A stretch of DNA of 64,000 bases from CBDCVY01 sp965223245 (GTDB taxonomy: Bacteria > Nitrospinota > Nitrospinia > Nitrospinales > Nitrospinaceae): positions 1,426,001 to 1,490,000 of the forward strand of contig CBDCVY010000013.1 of the NCBI GenBank assembly GCA_965223245.1. The letters run 5' to 3'. Both the position numbers and the translations under genes were made by a program. Under the pieces are notes generated by a model. That model saw nothing but the letters and a program-made list of their open reading frames with translations. It had not been told where the DNA came from and ran no database searches. Position 1 is the stretch's first letter. Each line of letters begins with the position of its first letter. This document shows positions 26,104 through 34,784 of the stretch, in pieces.

Positions 26104-28389
26104 TTATCTGGAGTAGGGTAAAGTATCCGAAGCTCGTCTTCTTAGATGCGTGGAAGCTGCAACGACTTTTTCTGGTAACCGAACTGAAAAAGTAGAACCT
26201 GCCCCTAATTTACTTGTGACAGTAATGTTTCCACCCATCATCCTGCAAAACCTTTGGCTAATAGCCAAACCTAAACCCGTTCCCCCAAATTGGCGTGTGG
26301 GAGAGGAATCGACTTGTGTGAATTCACTGAATAAGGTGCTCATCTTGTCTTGAGGAATTCCAATTCCATTATCGATAACATTAAAAATAATCCAATCCAA
26401 GTTGGATTTATTTTCACAAAATATCTCTAGAGAAATATTCCCGTTCTGGGTGAATTTACAGGCATTCCCCAATAAATTTACCAACATTTGACGGACTTTT
26501 TGAGAATCTGCGGTCATGCTTTCCAGTGTTCCATTCCATTTCACAGTTAAGGAGTTTCTATTTTTCTTTGCAAGGGGACGAATGGTAACCAAAATTTCTT
26601 CTACTAATTGTTTTAAATTAAATGTGTCTATTCGAATTTCCATTTTCCCAGCTTCAATTTTTGATAAATCCAATATTTCATTAATCAATCCCAAAAGAAA
26701 TTTTCCGGATGATCTAATTTTTTTTAAATCCTCACCAAGCTCAGGAAGATTATTTTCCTCCGTTTCCTCCAATAACATTTCGCTATAACCTATAATAGCG
26801 TTCATTGGGGTTCTAAGTTCATGACTCATATTGGCCAAGAATTTACTTTTTGCAGTGTTGGCTTCTAAAGCCATATCTCTAGCTTGTGCAATTTCTTCAT
26901 ATGCTTTCCGCATTTTATTTACTAAGAACATATTATTAATAGCAATAGCTGCTTGAGAAGCCAGAGTTTCAACCAAACGCACTTGGTCTAATAAAAAGGG
27001 TGTAACCGTTTTTTTATTCTTTGAATCTCTAGCATTCATTAATTGAAGTACACCAATAATCTTGTTTTCATGATTTTTCATTGGAACCACTAAAATCGAT
27101 TTGGTTCGATAATTCATCTTTTTATCAAAAGCTTTGGGTCCCGAAAAATCATAAGGCTCCGCCTTATAGGCATCCGCAATGTTTACAATTTTCCCATGAA
27201 TTGCGCAATAACCTGAGACATTAGATTCATCCAATTTAACAGCAGGGAAAGTGATTTTCGATGAATTTGGACCACCTATATTGATTTTAAGAATATCATT
27301 TTGGACAATTTGTGGCTGGAGTTGATCTTTTTCAAGGATGTATAAGGTGCCACCTTCAGAATTCGTTAGACTTCTAGCTTCATCTATTATTATTTTTAAT
27401 AATTTGTCGAGCTGGGTTTCGCCCGATAATGAACGGCCAACATGGGTAAGTTTTCTTATTTGGTTTAACAGAGTATCGATGTTTAAATAATTACTGGAAG
27501 AATGAAAATATTTTTTCTGGTCTATTCTTAAGTTTCTAGAGTTTCTCTTAGCGTTTGTTTTATAGAATAACGTTGGATCAACTATCCAACCTTCCGTTTT
27601 TGTCTTCGAATCGTTATAAAATGAAATTCCATAATTATTTCGTTTCTTTGAATATCCCCATGCGGCTTGTAAAGAGCATAATAATGAATCCAATAAATCC
27701 CCTTTATTATCATCCACTATGCTTTGAATAAAATGCTTTTCTATTTTTAGATCAAACTCAAACTCATTCAAAAATTCATCTGATAGGACTCCATCAATAA
27801 TTTTTTTTCTTTCTCTTTTAGATTTATGATTAGCTTCCCTGGTTTTTTCATTTTTATAAGAACCTGCAAAACGTTGGGCAATTAGAGCTGGATAAGTTTC
27901 TATTGCGATTCTATTTGTATTTTTGGGATAGCACGGAAGAATGGATATTCCTGATTTTAGTAAACGCTTAGATCCTTCATAAAACATCTTTGCTAAGGGA
28001 GGGTTGACTAATTTAATTGGACTAAGCGCTCTGGAAAAACTATCTGTCATCCTTAAAGGCTCTTTATAACCTTTAGGTTGTGACACTTTGAATTTTTTAA
28101 TAACCTCTTCAAATTGCGGTTTAGATATTTTGGAAATTTTAGCAACATACTGTTCCCATTGAAGAGGAAACTTTTGTAAAGTCAAAAAATTTAGTGGGAG
28201 ACCAAATGGCAAATCAAAACCTGCTACCCAAGGACCTTTTAGATTTAAGAAATCTTCAAAGCTTTTGAAATCTAGAATCGAGTGTAATTTGATCACGTGA
28301 AAAATTTTATTTTTTAAAACTCCTTCTGTTACCGTAATAGGTTTTTTCGGGCTAGGAGTACTGGTAAAATCAATTCCATAAATTTTCAT
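26104..28389 (-). CDS. DUF429-GAF-histidine kinase fusion
   Basis: A 761-residue soluble protein with three modules. Residues 1-260 are DUF429-like, a predicted RNase H-fold nuclease family: acidic positions Asp7 (YGIDFTSTP), Asp59 (AGFDLPFG), Glu164 (IETYPAL) and Asp231/Asp234 (GDLLDSLLCSL). Residues 320-490 form a GAF sensor domain (SEGGTLYILE, SILVVPMKNHENKIIGVLQLMN). The kinase follows with His523 in ANMSHELRTPMNAIIGYS, N box NLLGNACKF at 638-646, G1 DNGIGIP at 673-679 and G2 GGTGLGL at 702-708. No receiver is attached and no response-regulator gene is adjacent. It sits between the biotin esterase and bioC, 38 bp after the first. All kinase motifs are intact; the fusion is unusual. Confidence 0.85.
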   Translation of the reverse strand: MKIYGIDFTSTPSPKKPITVTEGVLKNKIFHVIKLHSILDFKSFEDFLNLKGPWVAGFDLPFGLPLNFLTLQKFPLQWEQYVAKISKISKPQFEEVIKKFKVSQPKGYKEPLRMTDSFSRALSPIKLVNPPLAKMFYEGSKRLLKSGISILPCYPKNTNRIAIETYPALIAQRFAGSYKNEKTREANHKSKRERKKIIDGVLSDEFLNEFEFDLKIEKHFIQSIVDDNKGDLLDSLLCSLQAAWGYSKKRNNYGISFYNDSKTKTEGWIVDPTLFYKTNAKRNSRNLRIDQKKYFHSSSNYLNIDTLLNQIRKLTHVGRSLSGETQLDKLLKIIIDEARSLTNSEGGTLYILEKDQLQPQIVQNDILKINIGGPNSSKITFPAVKLDESNVSGYCAIHGKIVNIADAYKAEPYDFSGPKAFDKKMNYRTKSILVVPMKNHENKIIGVLQLMNARDSKNKKTVTPFLLDQVRLVETLASQAAIAINNMFLVNKMRKAYEEIAQARDMALEANTAKSKFLANMSHELRTPMNAIIGYSEMLLEETEENNLPELGEDLKKIRSSGKFLLGLINEILDLSKIEAGKMEIRIDTFNLKQLVEEILVTIRPLAKKNRNSLTVKWNGTLESMTADSQKVRQMLVNLLGNACKFTQNGNISLEIFCENKSNLDWIIFNVIDNGIGIPQDKMSTLFSEFTQVDSSPTRQFGGTGLGLAISQRFCRMMGGNITVTSKLGAGSTFSVRLPEKVVAASTHLRRRASDTLPYSR

Positions 28390-28427
28390 GAAAACAACTT
28401 GGAAAGAATAATAAGGTCTTTAACTAA

Positions 28428-29063
28428 TTAAACGAGTGAGCGACGTTTAATTTGCTGCAACAGAGGCTCAGGATTATGATCAGCATCTGATATAATTATT
28501 AAATGAGGAATATTTTTAATTAATATTTTCCCATCTGTGAACGGGTCCTTCTCTCCTAGTATAACGATAAAATCCTTTACTTCGGTATAGGAAACAGAAA
28601 TTTTTTCCAAAAATTCCAAACCTTTTAAAAGTATTTCTTTTGATATATATTCTTTATTATCGTCAGCTGTAATTTTGATAGAACCTATTTTAAAGAAATC
28701 ATCCAACAGATGCCCAACATCGGTGCCTCGTTTCAAGCTTTGCATTAAATATTTTAATTGCCTTATAGGGACTTTTCCTCCTTTAGAATGCTCTGTTGAA
28801 AAACCTAAAATAGGTGAGATCAATATTTTTGCGCTGTCTTTAGGTAAAAATTCTTGGTGATATGTTAACCATAAACTACCAAGTGAATATCCTATAAACA
28901 CTTCAGAGGAGTAATTCTCGTTAATGATTTCCCTTGCTTCGTTAGGGTCCAACGGATTGTTAGGATAAACAGCATTTACCTTGTATTCGGGAAAAACTTG
29001 CTTGATACAATTCTCAAACCAATCTTTATTGATTGCCCAACCACAAATAGCAGTAATTCTCAT
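28428..29063 (-). CDS. Alpha/beta hydrolase, probable pimeloyl-ACP methyl ester esterase
   Basis: A 211-residue alpha/beta hydrolase with nucleophile Ser in FIGYSLGSLW, an acid in ILGEKDPFTDGK and a His in SDADHNPEP. Between bioF (2 bp away) and bioC, the expected missing function is the esterase that removes the methyl from pimeloyl-ACP methyl ester, done elsewhere by BioH, BioG, BioK, BioJ or BioV. The size and the N-terminal CGWAINKDWF segment recall BioG/BioH-type proteins, but I cannot decide among the isofunctional families, so no symbol is given. Confidence 0.65.
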   Translation of the reverse strand: MRITAICGWAINKDWFENCIKQVFPEYKVNAVYPNNPLDPNEAREIINENYSSEVFIGYSLGSLWLTYHQEFLPKDSAKILISPILGFSTEHSKGGKVPIRQLKYLMQSLKRGTDVGHLLDDFFKIGSIKITADDNKEYISKEILLKGLEFLEKISVSYTEVKDFIVILGEKDPFTDGKILIKNIPHLIIISDADHNPEPLLQQIKRRSLV

Positions 29064-29065
29064 TA

Positions 29066-30202
29066 TTATTTAGACTTTTTTAATATTTGAAGAACATTAA
29101 AAAGGTTTTCTTCAGTGATACCTGAGTGTAAAGAAACTCTTAAGCGGGAAGTATTATTGGGAACTGTTGGGGGTCGAATAGCACCTAAATCTATCCCGGA
29201 AGAATACATTTTTTTGCAAATTTCTACCGTTTTTTTAGAGTCTTTTATAATGATAGGAATAATTTGTGAATCAAAAGAATTCGTATTCCAACCATTTTCA
29301 AGTAACTCATTTCTAAACCATACTCCCAATTTCCTAAGCCCATTCCTTTGTTTAGAAGATTTTTTGACAATATCTATGGATTGAATAGCGGCAGCGGCAC
29401 AAGAAGGGGGTAAAAAAGTAGAGTAAATTAATTCGCCAGAAAAATTGATCAAATAATCCTTAACTATAGAAGAATTGGTAAGAATGTAAGCACCCATACT
29501 AGCTAATGATTTGCCAAGCGTCCCAATTAAGATATCGACATCTGGAATGATCTCCATTTCTTCTGCTACCCCCCCACCAGTCGGACCAAAAACACCAGTT
29601 CCGTGTGCTTCATCTAAAATAAAAATAAATGAATAAAGCTTTTTTAATTGAGCGATTTTTTTCAAATCCGGATAATCACCATCCATGCTAAAAATACTCT
29701 CGCTTACCACAAATATGTTTTCATAAGATGAGGAGAATTTGGACAACAATTCCTCTAAATGATTTAAATTTAAATGATGGTATCGTTTGAATTTTGCACG
29801 GCTTTGACCCAAAGCCTGAATGATTGAATGATGTACCAATTTATCAGCCAAAATTAAATCCTTGGATCCGGGTAAATTTTTTAAGACGGTTTGGTTAGCT
29901 ACATATCCAGAATTAAATATCACTCCATGATTTTTTTTCTTCCAATCAAGAATTGTTTTTAACAATTCATCATGGCAGGGAAGATAACCCGTTAATAATG
30001 GAGAGGCAGAACTACTGGTTCCATAATCTTTAATTGCTTTTTGGGCTGCTTTGATCAACTTGGGATGTTGGCGTAATTGCAAATAATCATTACTGGAAAG
30101 ATTTAATTTATCAGGTGAGTGGACTTTCAACCTGCGAAAAATAGAATCTTTTTTTCTCTGCTCTAGTTCTTTTTTTAATCGTTTATGTAATAAGTTTTTC
30201 AA
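29066..30202 (-). CDS. bioF: 8-amino-7-oxononanoate synthase
   Basis: PLP enzyme joining pimeloyl-ACP (or -CoA) and alanine, the first ring-forming step of biotin synthesis. It shows LNLSSNDYLQLRQHPKL, GTSSSASPLLTGYLPCHDELL, the cofactor motif ILDEAHGTGVFGPTG and the Schiff-base Lys in IGTLGKSLASMGAYI. Length of 378 residues is normal. The KBL/AONS family also contains glycine C-acetyltransferase; the bioC and esterase neighbours decide for BioF. It is the first gene of the cluster; bioA, bioB and bioD are not in the window. Confidence 0.9.
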   Translation of the reverse strand: MKNLLHKRLKKELEQRKKDSIFRRLKVHSPDKLNLSSNDYLQLRQHPKLIKAAQKAIKDYGTSSSASPLLTGYLPCHDELLKTILDWKKKNHGVIFNSGYVANQTVLKNLPGSKDLILADKLVHHSIIQALGQSRAKFKRYHHLNLNHLEELLSKFSSSYENIFVVSESIFSMDGDYPDLKKIAQLKKLYSFIFILDEAHGTGVFGPTGGGVAEEMEIIPDVDILIGTLGKSLASMGAYILTNSSIVKDYLINFSGELIYSTFLPPSCAAAAIQSIDIVKKSSKQRNGLRKLGVWFRNELLENGWNTNSFDSQIIPIIIKDSKKTVEICKKMYSSGIDLGAIRPPTVPNNTSRLRVSLHSGITEENLFNVLQILKKSK

Positions 30203-30296
30203 GTAAATAACTTTATGGAATTTAAAATTTTAAAGAAAATTATGATATAAAAGTGAAATTCTCTCAAATTCAAGTTCCTAAAGGAAGATTTATTTC

Positions 30297-30689
30297 ATGG
30301 CCGAGATTACTGATACGGGTAAAGTGTGGATGCGAGGATCTGCCACAACTTCTTTCGCAATTAAAGTTGATAACAAAGTTTTTGTTCCAGGTGAAAAAAC
30401 ACACCAAAATATTGATTTTTGGATTAATGGTGAATATTTATGTGTAGATATTCACGACAAAGAATCCTCAAAAAGATTGGGACGCAGGTTCTCATTGAAT
30501 ATGGAAGCAAAACATCCCGCTACACTTTTTAACGGTTTTGACAAAACTAAACATGCAGATGTTAAAGTAATTCACTTTGAAGACGCAGGTGTGGAAGAGT
30601 TCTCTATTTCTGGCAAAAGCTATATTGATAAAAAAGCGGGTGAGTTAGGAAGAAATGACTTTTGGAAACTTGGTGGCTTTAAGGATTAA
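30297..30689 (+). CDS. Small hypothetical protein
   Basis: A 130-residue hydrophilic protein starting at an ATG with AAAGGAAG about 10 nt upstream. It appears beta-rich (VWMRGSATTSFAIKVDNKVFVPG, FWINGEYLCVDIHD), with no signal peptide, membrane segment or metal motif. I do not recognise the family. It lies between divergent bioF and a convergent DUF1566 gene, which it overlaps by 4 bp, so it is probably a single-gene unit. Coding status is supported by the ribosome-binding site and balanced composition. Confidence 0.6.
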   Translation: MAEITDTGKVWMRGSATTSFAIKVDNKVFVPGEKTHQNIDFWINGEYLCVDIHDKESSKRLGRRFSLNMEAKHPATLFNGFDKTKHADVKVIHFEDAGVEEFSISGKSYIDKKAGELGRNDFWKLGGFKD

Positions 30690-31129
30690 TATGAAGGGGA
30701 GGGAGGGTTGGGGTCCCTTACTAATCGCGTGGATATTTTTTCGCGAATACTTTTATCTAAAAAATCACTGGAGCCATCTTGGATGTTAAGCACTAACATC
30801 TGACCATTTTCATTTTCTTCATTCGTCCATATTTGACGCCCTCCTTTTTTTGCAAATACAGGATGCAGGTGAATTTGTTCACCTTCATTATCCACATTTT
30901 CAAAGGCTTCATTATATAAACTTAATGCTTCTTCTTTAGTAGGAATTCGCCAGTCTGAATGCCCTCCTGCATATACACCACGCATCATATTTAAATAAGC
31001 CTGCGCTTCATTCCAGTTTACCCATTTTCCTAAATCACCATAGGAGTCCTTTGGAAGCCATTCTTTATTAGGATTTTTCCCAGTAATTACCGCATTAGGA
31101 TTTTCTACAAACAATTCTTTAGGGTCCAT
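30686..31129 (-). CDS. DUF1566 (Lcl-type) domain protein
   Basis: A 147-residue protein carrying the DUF1566 pattern: KWVNWNEAQAYLNMMR, GGHSDWRIPTKEEALSLY, HPVFAKKGGRQIWTNEE and a closing STRLVRD. In other bacteria this C-type-lectin-like domain occurs in exported and surface proteins, but no signal peptide is seen here. A paralogue is at 54786. Function unknown. Confidence 0.7.
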   Translation of the reverse strand: MDPKELFVENPNAVITGKNPNKEWLPKDSYGDLGKWVNWNEAQAYLNMMRGVYAGGHSDWRIPTKEEALSLYNEAFENVDNEGEQIHLHPVFAKKGGRQIWTNEENENGQMLVLNIQDGSSDFLDKSIREKISTRLVRDPNPPSPSY

Positions 31130-31163
31130 TATTTTTCACGAAAAATTTTAGTGGTAGAGAATA

Positions 31164-32030
31164 TCATTGCCGAGAAAATTCATCAATTAAATTAGAATAC
31201 CCTTGTGATAAAAGACAGGTAACCGGTCCAGGGCAAGAATTTACAGATCTGTCTTCTATTTGCCTCACAGGAATAATACCAATGACGGAATTGGTTAAAA
31301 AAATTTCTTCTGCATTTTCTAAGTCGGAAACCCAAATATCACCAGGTTCGATAAAATTATTTTGATTTTTGGCTAACTCCATTACAATTTTACGCGTTAT
31401 CCCGGGTAATACAAAATTACTGATGGATGGTGTCATGATTGAGTCATTTTTTACTATGAAAACATTTGTAGAAGTTCCCTCACAAACTCTTCCTTTATCA
31501 TCCAATAAAAGTCCCTCCTGAGCATTACTTTCCTCAGCTCTCTTTTTTACTAATACTGAGGATAAATAGTCTATTGATTTAATTTGGGTCGATATTCCGC
31601 TAACCTGGGTGGCAGAAGAGGGATGAAGAGTTACTTTAATACCCTGGTCATACCATACTAATGGAGGCCCTTCAAAGGGCTGTACTAGGATTACCAGGGT
31701 AGAAGGTTTAGCGGGGTCAATGCTTAATCCACGTGATGAAATTCCCCGCGTCAGAGTTAATCTCAAAATTGATTCATCTAGCTCATTTAATTCTAATAAT
31801 TTAGAAATAATTTCTTTAAGTTTATCTTTAGAGTATGGAACATTTATATATATCTCTTCAGTTGAATTAAAAAATCTATCCAGATGGTCCTCAAGTCGAA
31901 ATACTTTGTTTTTAAAAGCTCTCATGGTTTCAAATAGACCATCACCCAAGGTAAACCCTCGATCCATTATGGAAATTTTAGCTTCACTTAAGGGGAGCAT
32001 TTCCCCATTCACAAAAGCAATTGGTTTCAC
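31164..32030 (-). CDS. pabC: Class IV aminotransferase, aminodeoxychorismate lyase
   Basis: PLP fold-type IV enzyme. It shows SIMDRGFTLGDGLFETMRAF, RLTLTRGISSRGL, Lys in the IKSIDYLSSVLVKKRAEESN segment, EGTSTNVFIVK and VLPGITRKIVMELA. Lyase, branched-chain and D-amino-acid aminotransferases share these motifs. The 4-bp overlap with pabB makes aminodeoxychorismate lyase, which releases p-aminobenzoate and pyruvate in folate synthesis, the best call. Length of 288 residues fits. Confidence 0.82.
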   Translation of the reverse strand: MKPIAFVNGEMLPLSEAKISIMDRGFTLGDGLFETMRAFKNKVFRLEDHLDRFFNSTEEIYINVPYSKDKLKEIISKLLELNELDESILRLTLTRGISSRGLSIDPAKPSTLVILVQPFEGPPLVWYDQGIKVTLHPSSATQVSGISTQIKSIDYLSSVLVKKRAEESNAQEGLLLDDKGRVCEGTSTNVFIVKNDSIMTPSISNFVLPGITRKIVMELAKNQNNFIEPGDIWVSDLENAEEIFLTNSVIGIIPVRQIEDRSVNSCPGPVTCLLSQGYSNLIDEFSRQ

Positions 32031-33517
32031 GAAAAATTTCCTTCTTGGTTTAGAACCTCAAGTAATGCCTCAGCTTTATCTAGAGTTTCCTGGTATTCTT
32101 TTCGGGGATTAGAATCAGCTACAATACCAGCGCCAACGTGAAAAGAGATTTCACTCTTATGGAAAACAATTGTACGAATAATAATGTTTAAATCGATATA
32201 GGGTGAGAACCCAATATATCCCAATGCTCCGGAATAGGCACCTCTGGAACATGGTTCTAATTCTCCGATTATCTCTCGGCACCGGATTTTGGGACAACCG
32301 GTAATTGTTCCCCCAGGAAAAACCGCCTTTAAAATTTCAAATATTGAAACGTCCTTTTTCAATTTTCCTTCCACATTGGAAACAATATGAGATACATGAG
32401 AATACTTCTCAATTAACATTAAGTCTGAAACGTTGACACTTCCAAACTCACAGATTCTCCCAAGATCATTTCTTTCTAAATCTATTAACATTAAATGCTC
32501 GGCTCTTTCTTTTTCATTGAGGAGCAATTCCTTCGAAAGGGCACCATCTTGTTCTGGACTTTTTCCTCTAGGACGAGTTCCCGCAATTGGGCGGGTTTCA
32601 ATGAAATCATCTTCTAGCCTTATTAGACGCTCAGGGGAGGAGCTCACAATAGATAATCCATTAAATCTTAAGTAACCCGAAAATGGAGCCGGATTAATTT
32701 TTCTTAACTTTTTAAAGAGAATAAAGGGATTTCCTTTCCATTTTGCCTGAAACTTTTGAGATACATTTGCTTGATAGATATCTCCTTCAGAAATATAGAG
32801 CTTAACTTTATCTACCATCGCCATGTACTCATCTTTTGTTAGGTTTGACTTTAATGGACTAGTCAACCCACTTTCTTGATTTCCACTGTTACCCCATTTA
32901 TCTACCGCAGTTAGAAAATACTCCTCCGCCTTTTTCCACTCTTGCTTAATTTCATTTACACAATGATCATATAGTAAATCTGCTTGATCAACGGTTTCAG
33001 GAGCAGCAATGAACTTTAGAACACTGGTTTTGTGATCATAAACCCATAAACGATCAACCTGCATAAAATACAAATCCGGGTAGGAGGAATTTTTGTTTTC
33101 TGTAGAAGGGGAGGGATCTAAAAATTGTCCTGCTTCATAGCCTAAATATCCTATCCAACCTCCCCAAAAATGCGAAATATATTTAAAATTGTTAGGCACA
33201 CATTTAAAGTCTAATAGTTTAAGTAAATTATTAAGATCTCCTGTATATGAAAATTGGGTTTCATTTTCACAAAAATGACCTTGCCCATTTCCTATTTTTA
33301 TATACCGTTGGTTTGAAGTCCCTAAAAATGTATATCTCGAAATTTCCCAAGGACCCTTACCACTTTCTAAAAGAAATCCATTTTTATGGGCTCCATAAAA
33401 ATGTTCAAAGAAATTATCGGGCTGGAAACCCTCAACATTCTTCTCTCCAACAAGTGGAACTCTTGAGTTTTCTTGAGCTAGGCACAAGAAATCATTTTTA
33501 TTTGGGTATATTTCCAT
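32027..33517 (-). CDS. pabB: Aminodeoxychorismate synthase component I (PIAGT type)
   Basis: Chorismate-binding enzyme of folate synthesis. The catalytic half (about 225-490) has IYQANVSQKFQAKW, ETRPIAGTRPRGK, ERAEHLMLIDLERNDLGRIC, FPGGTITGCPKIR and SGALGYIGF. The N-terminal half is the diverged barrel common to PabB and TrpE. The motif is PIAGT where canonical PabB has PIKGT with a covalent-catalysis Lys; PIAGT is typical of anthranilate synthase and of a described PabB subclass. Coupling to pabC (4-bp overlap) and absence of trp genes favour PabB. The glutaminase partner PabA is not in the window. Confidence 0.8.
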   Translation of the reverse strand: MEIYPNKNDFLCLAQENSRVPLVGEKNVEGFQPDNFFEHFYGAHKNGFLLESGKGPWEISRYTFLGTSNQRYIKIGNGQGHFCENETQFSYTGDLNNLLKLLDFKCVPNNFKYISHFWGGWIGYLGYEAGQFLDPSPSTENKNSSYPDLYFMQVDRLWVYDHKTSVLKFIAAPETVDQADLLYDHCVNEIKQEWKKAEEYFLTAVDKWGNSGNQESGLTSPLKSNLTKDEYMAMVDKVKLYISEGDIYQANVSQKFQAKWKGNPFILFKKLRKINPAPFSGYLRFNGLSIVSSSPERLIRLEDDFIETRPIAGTRPRGKSPEQDGALSKELLLNEKERAEHLMLIDLERNDLGRICEFGSVNVSDLMLIEKYSHVSHIVSNVEGKLKKDVSIFEILKAVFPGGTITGCPKIRCREIIGELEPCSRGAYSGALGYIGFSPYIDLNIIIRTIVFHKSEISFHVGAGIVADSNPRKEYQETLDKAEALLEVLNQEGNFS

Positions 33518-33575
33518 TACTTATTTAAAGGTAATTTATGAAGGATTATAACAGGAGAGTTGATACTTAAAAAAA

Positions 33576-34784
33576 TTATTCATAACGTAACGCATCAATT
33601 GGATTTAGGTTAGCCGCTTTATTAGCCGGGTAAAATCCAAAGAAAATTCCAACACCAACTGAAAAACCGAACGCTAGTAATATTGATTCCATTGAAACAA
33701 TGGTATCCAATCCCCCAAGAGAAGAAACACCTTTGGAAATTAATAAACCGAGAAGGACTCCAATACCGCCTCCCAAAAAGCTTATTAATACCGACTCAAT
33801 AAGAAACTGTTGTCGAATCTCTTTCTTTTTTGCTCCTATGGCGATTCGAATTCCAATTTCTCTTGTCCGTTCAGTTACAGACACCAGCATTATATTCATA
33901 ATGCCAATACCTCCTACCATTAATGAAATTGCAGCAATTCCGCCGAGAAGATATTGAAAAGTTTTAGCCGCATCGCCCCAGCTATTTAACCATTCAGCCG
34001 AATTCTGAACATAAAAATCGTTTTTTTTGCCTTCGAAGATATTATGACGACGACGAATTAAACTCTCAATATCAGCTTTCACCGTTTCAATATCATCAAC
34101 AGTTTTTACTTGAACGTCAATCGACTGGACGTGATCCATTCCAAATAATCTTTTTTGAGCTGTGGTAATGGGGATGAATATTTGATCATCAGGGTCGAAC
34201 CAACTTAAAGCTCCTTTTGCAACAGTAGATCCTATAACTAGATAATTATCGCCATCCACCTTAATAGTTTTTCCAACGGGATTAACTCCATGAAATAAAT
34301 TCTTGACGACAGTGGCCCCTAATACACAAATACGGCGTGCAGTACGAACTTCCTGTTCATTGAAAAACCGGCCGTATTCCATTTGAAAATTAGCCAGGCG
34401 AGAATAGTCTCTTCCTGTTCCACGTACGGTACTGTTGCTGTTTTTATTTCCATACTTTAATTGCCCACTCCTATAAACTTGAGCAGATACCCCGGAAATT
34501 TGTTTGATGTTCTCCTCAATCGCGTAGGCATCTTTAAGTAGCAAAGTCTCCACTTTACCAGAGCTCACATGTCGGTTTTTCTTTTCTCCAGGTTTAACGG
34601 TAATGATATTTGTTCCAAACTTGGCAATGGTGCTAAGGGTTTGGCGACGGGCACCTTCTCCCAGAGAGATCATAGAAATCACCGATGCAACTCCAATAAT
34701 GATGCCTAATGTAGTTAAGAAGGTTCTCATTTTATTGGCAATAAGACTACGTAATGCCATTCTTAATAAATCAAAAATTAACAT
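33576..34784 (-). CDS. MacB-like ABC transporter permease
   Basis: Inner-membrane FtsX/MacB-type permease that transmits ATP-driven movement to the periplasm. An N-terminal membrane segment (TFLTTLGIIIGVASVISMIS) is followed by a large periplasmic core domain (about 50-270) and three C-terminal membrane helices with SVTERTREIGIRIAIGAKKKEI, the conserved FtsX cytoplasmic loop. ATG at 34784 is preferred over an upstream in-frame start because MLIFDLLRMALRSL is the usual N-terminus; it overlaps the ATPase gene by 14 bp. ATPase and permease are separate chains, unlike E. coli MacB. Last gene of a four-gene efflux operon. Confidence 0.9.
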   Translation of the reverse strand: MLIFDLLRMALRSLIANKMRTFLTTLGIIIGVASVISMISLGEGARRQTLSTIAKFGTNIITVKPGEKKNRHVSSGKVETLLLKDAYAIEENIKQISGVSAQVYRSGQLKYGNKNSNSTVRGTGRDYSRLANFQMEYGRFFNEQEVRTARRICVLGATVVKNLFHGVNPVGKTIKVDGDNYLVIGSTVAKGALSWFDPDDQIFIPITTAQKRLFGMDHVQSIDVQVKTVDDIETVKADIESLIRRRHNIFEGKKNDFYVQNSAEWLNSWGDAAKTFQYLLGGIAAISLMVGGIGIMNIMLVSVTERTREIGIRIAIGAKKKEIRQQFLIESVLISFLGGGIGVLLGLLISKGVSSLGGLDTIVSMESILLAFGFSVGVGIFFGFYPANKAANLNPIDALRYE

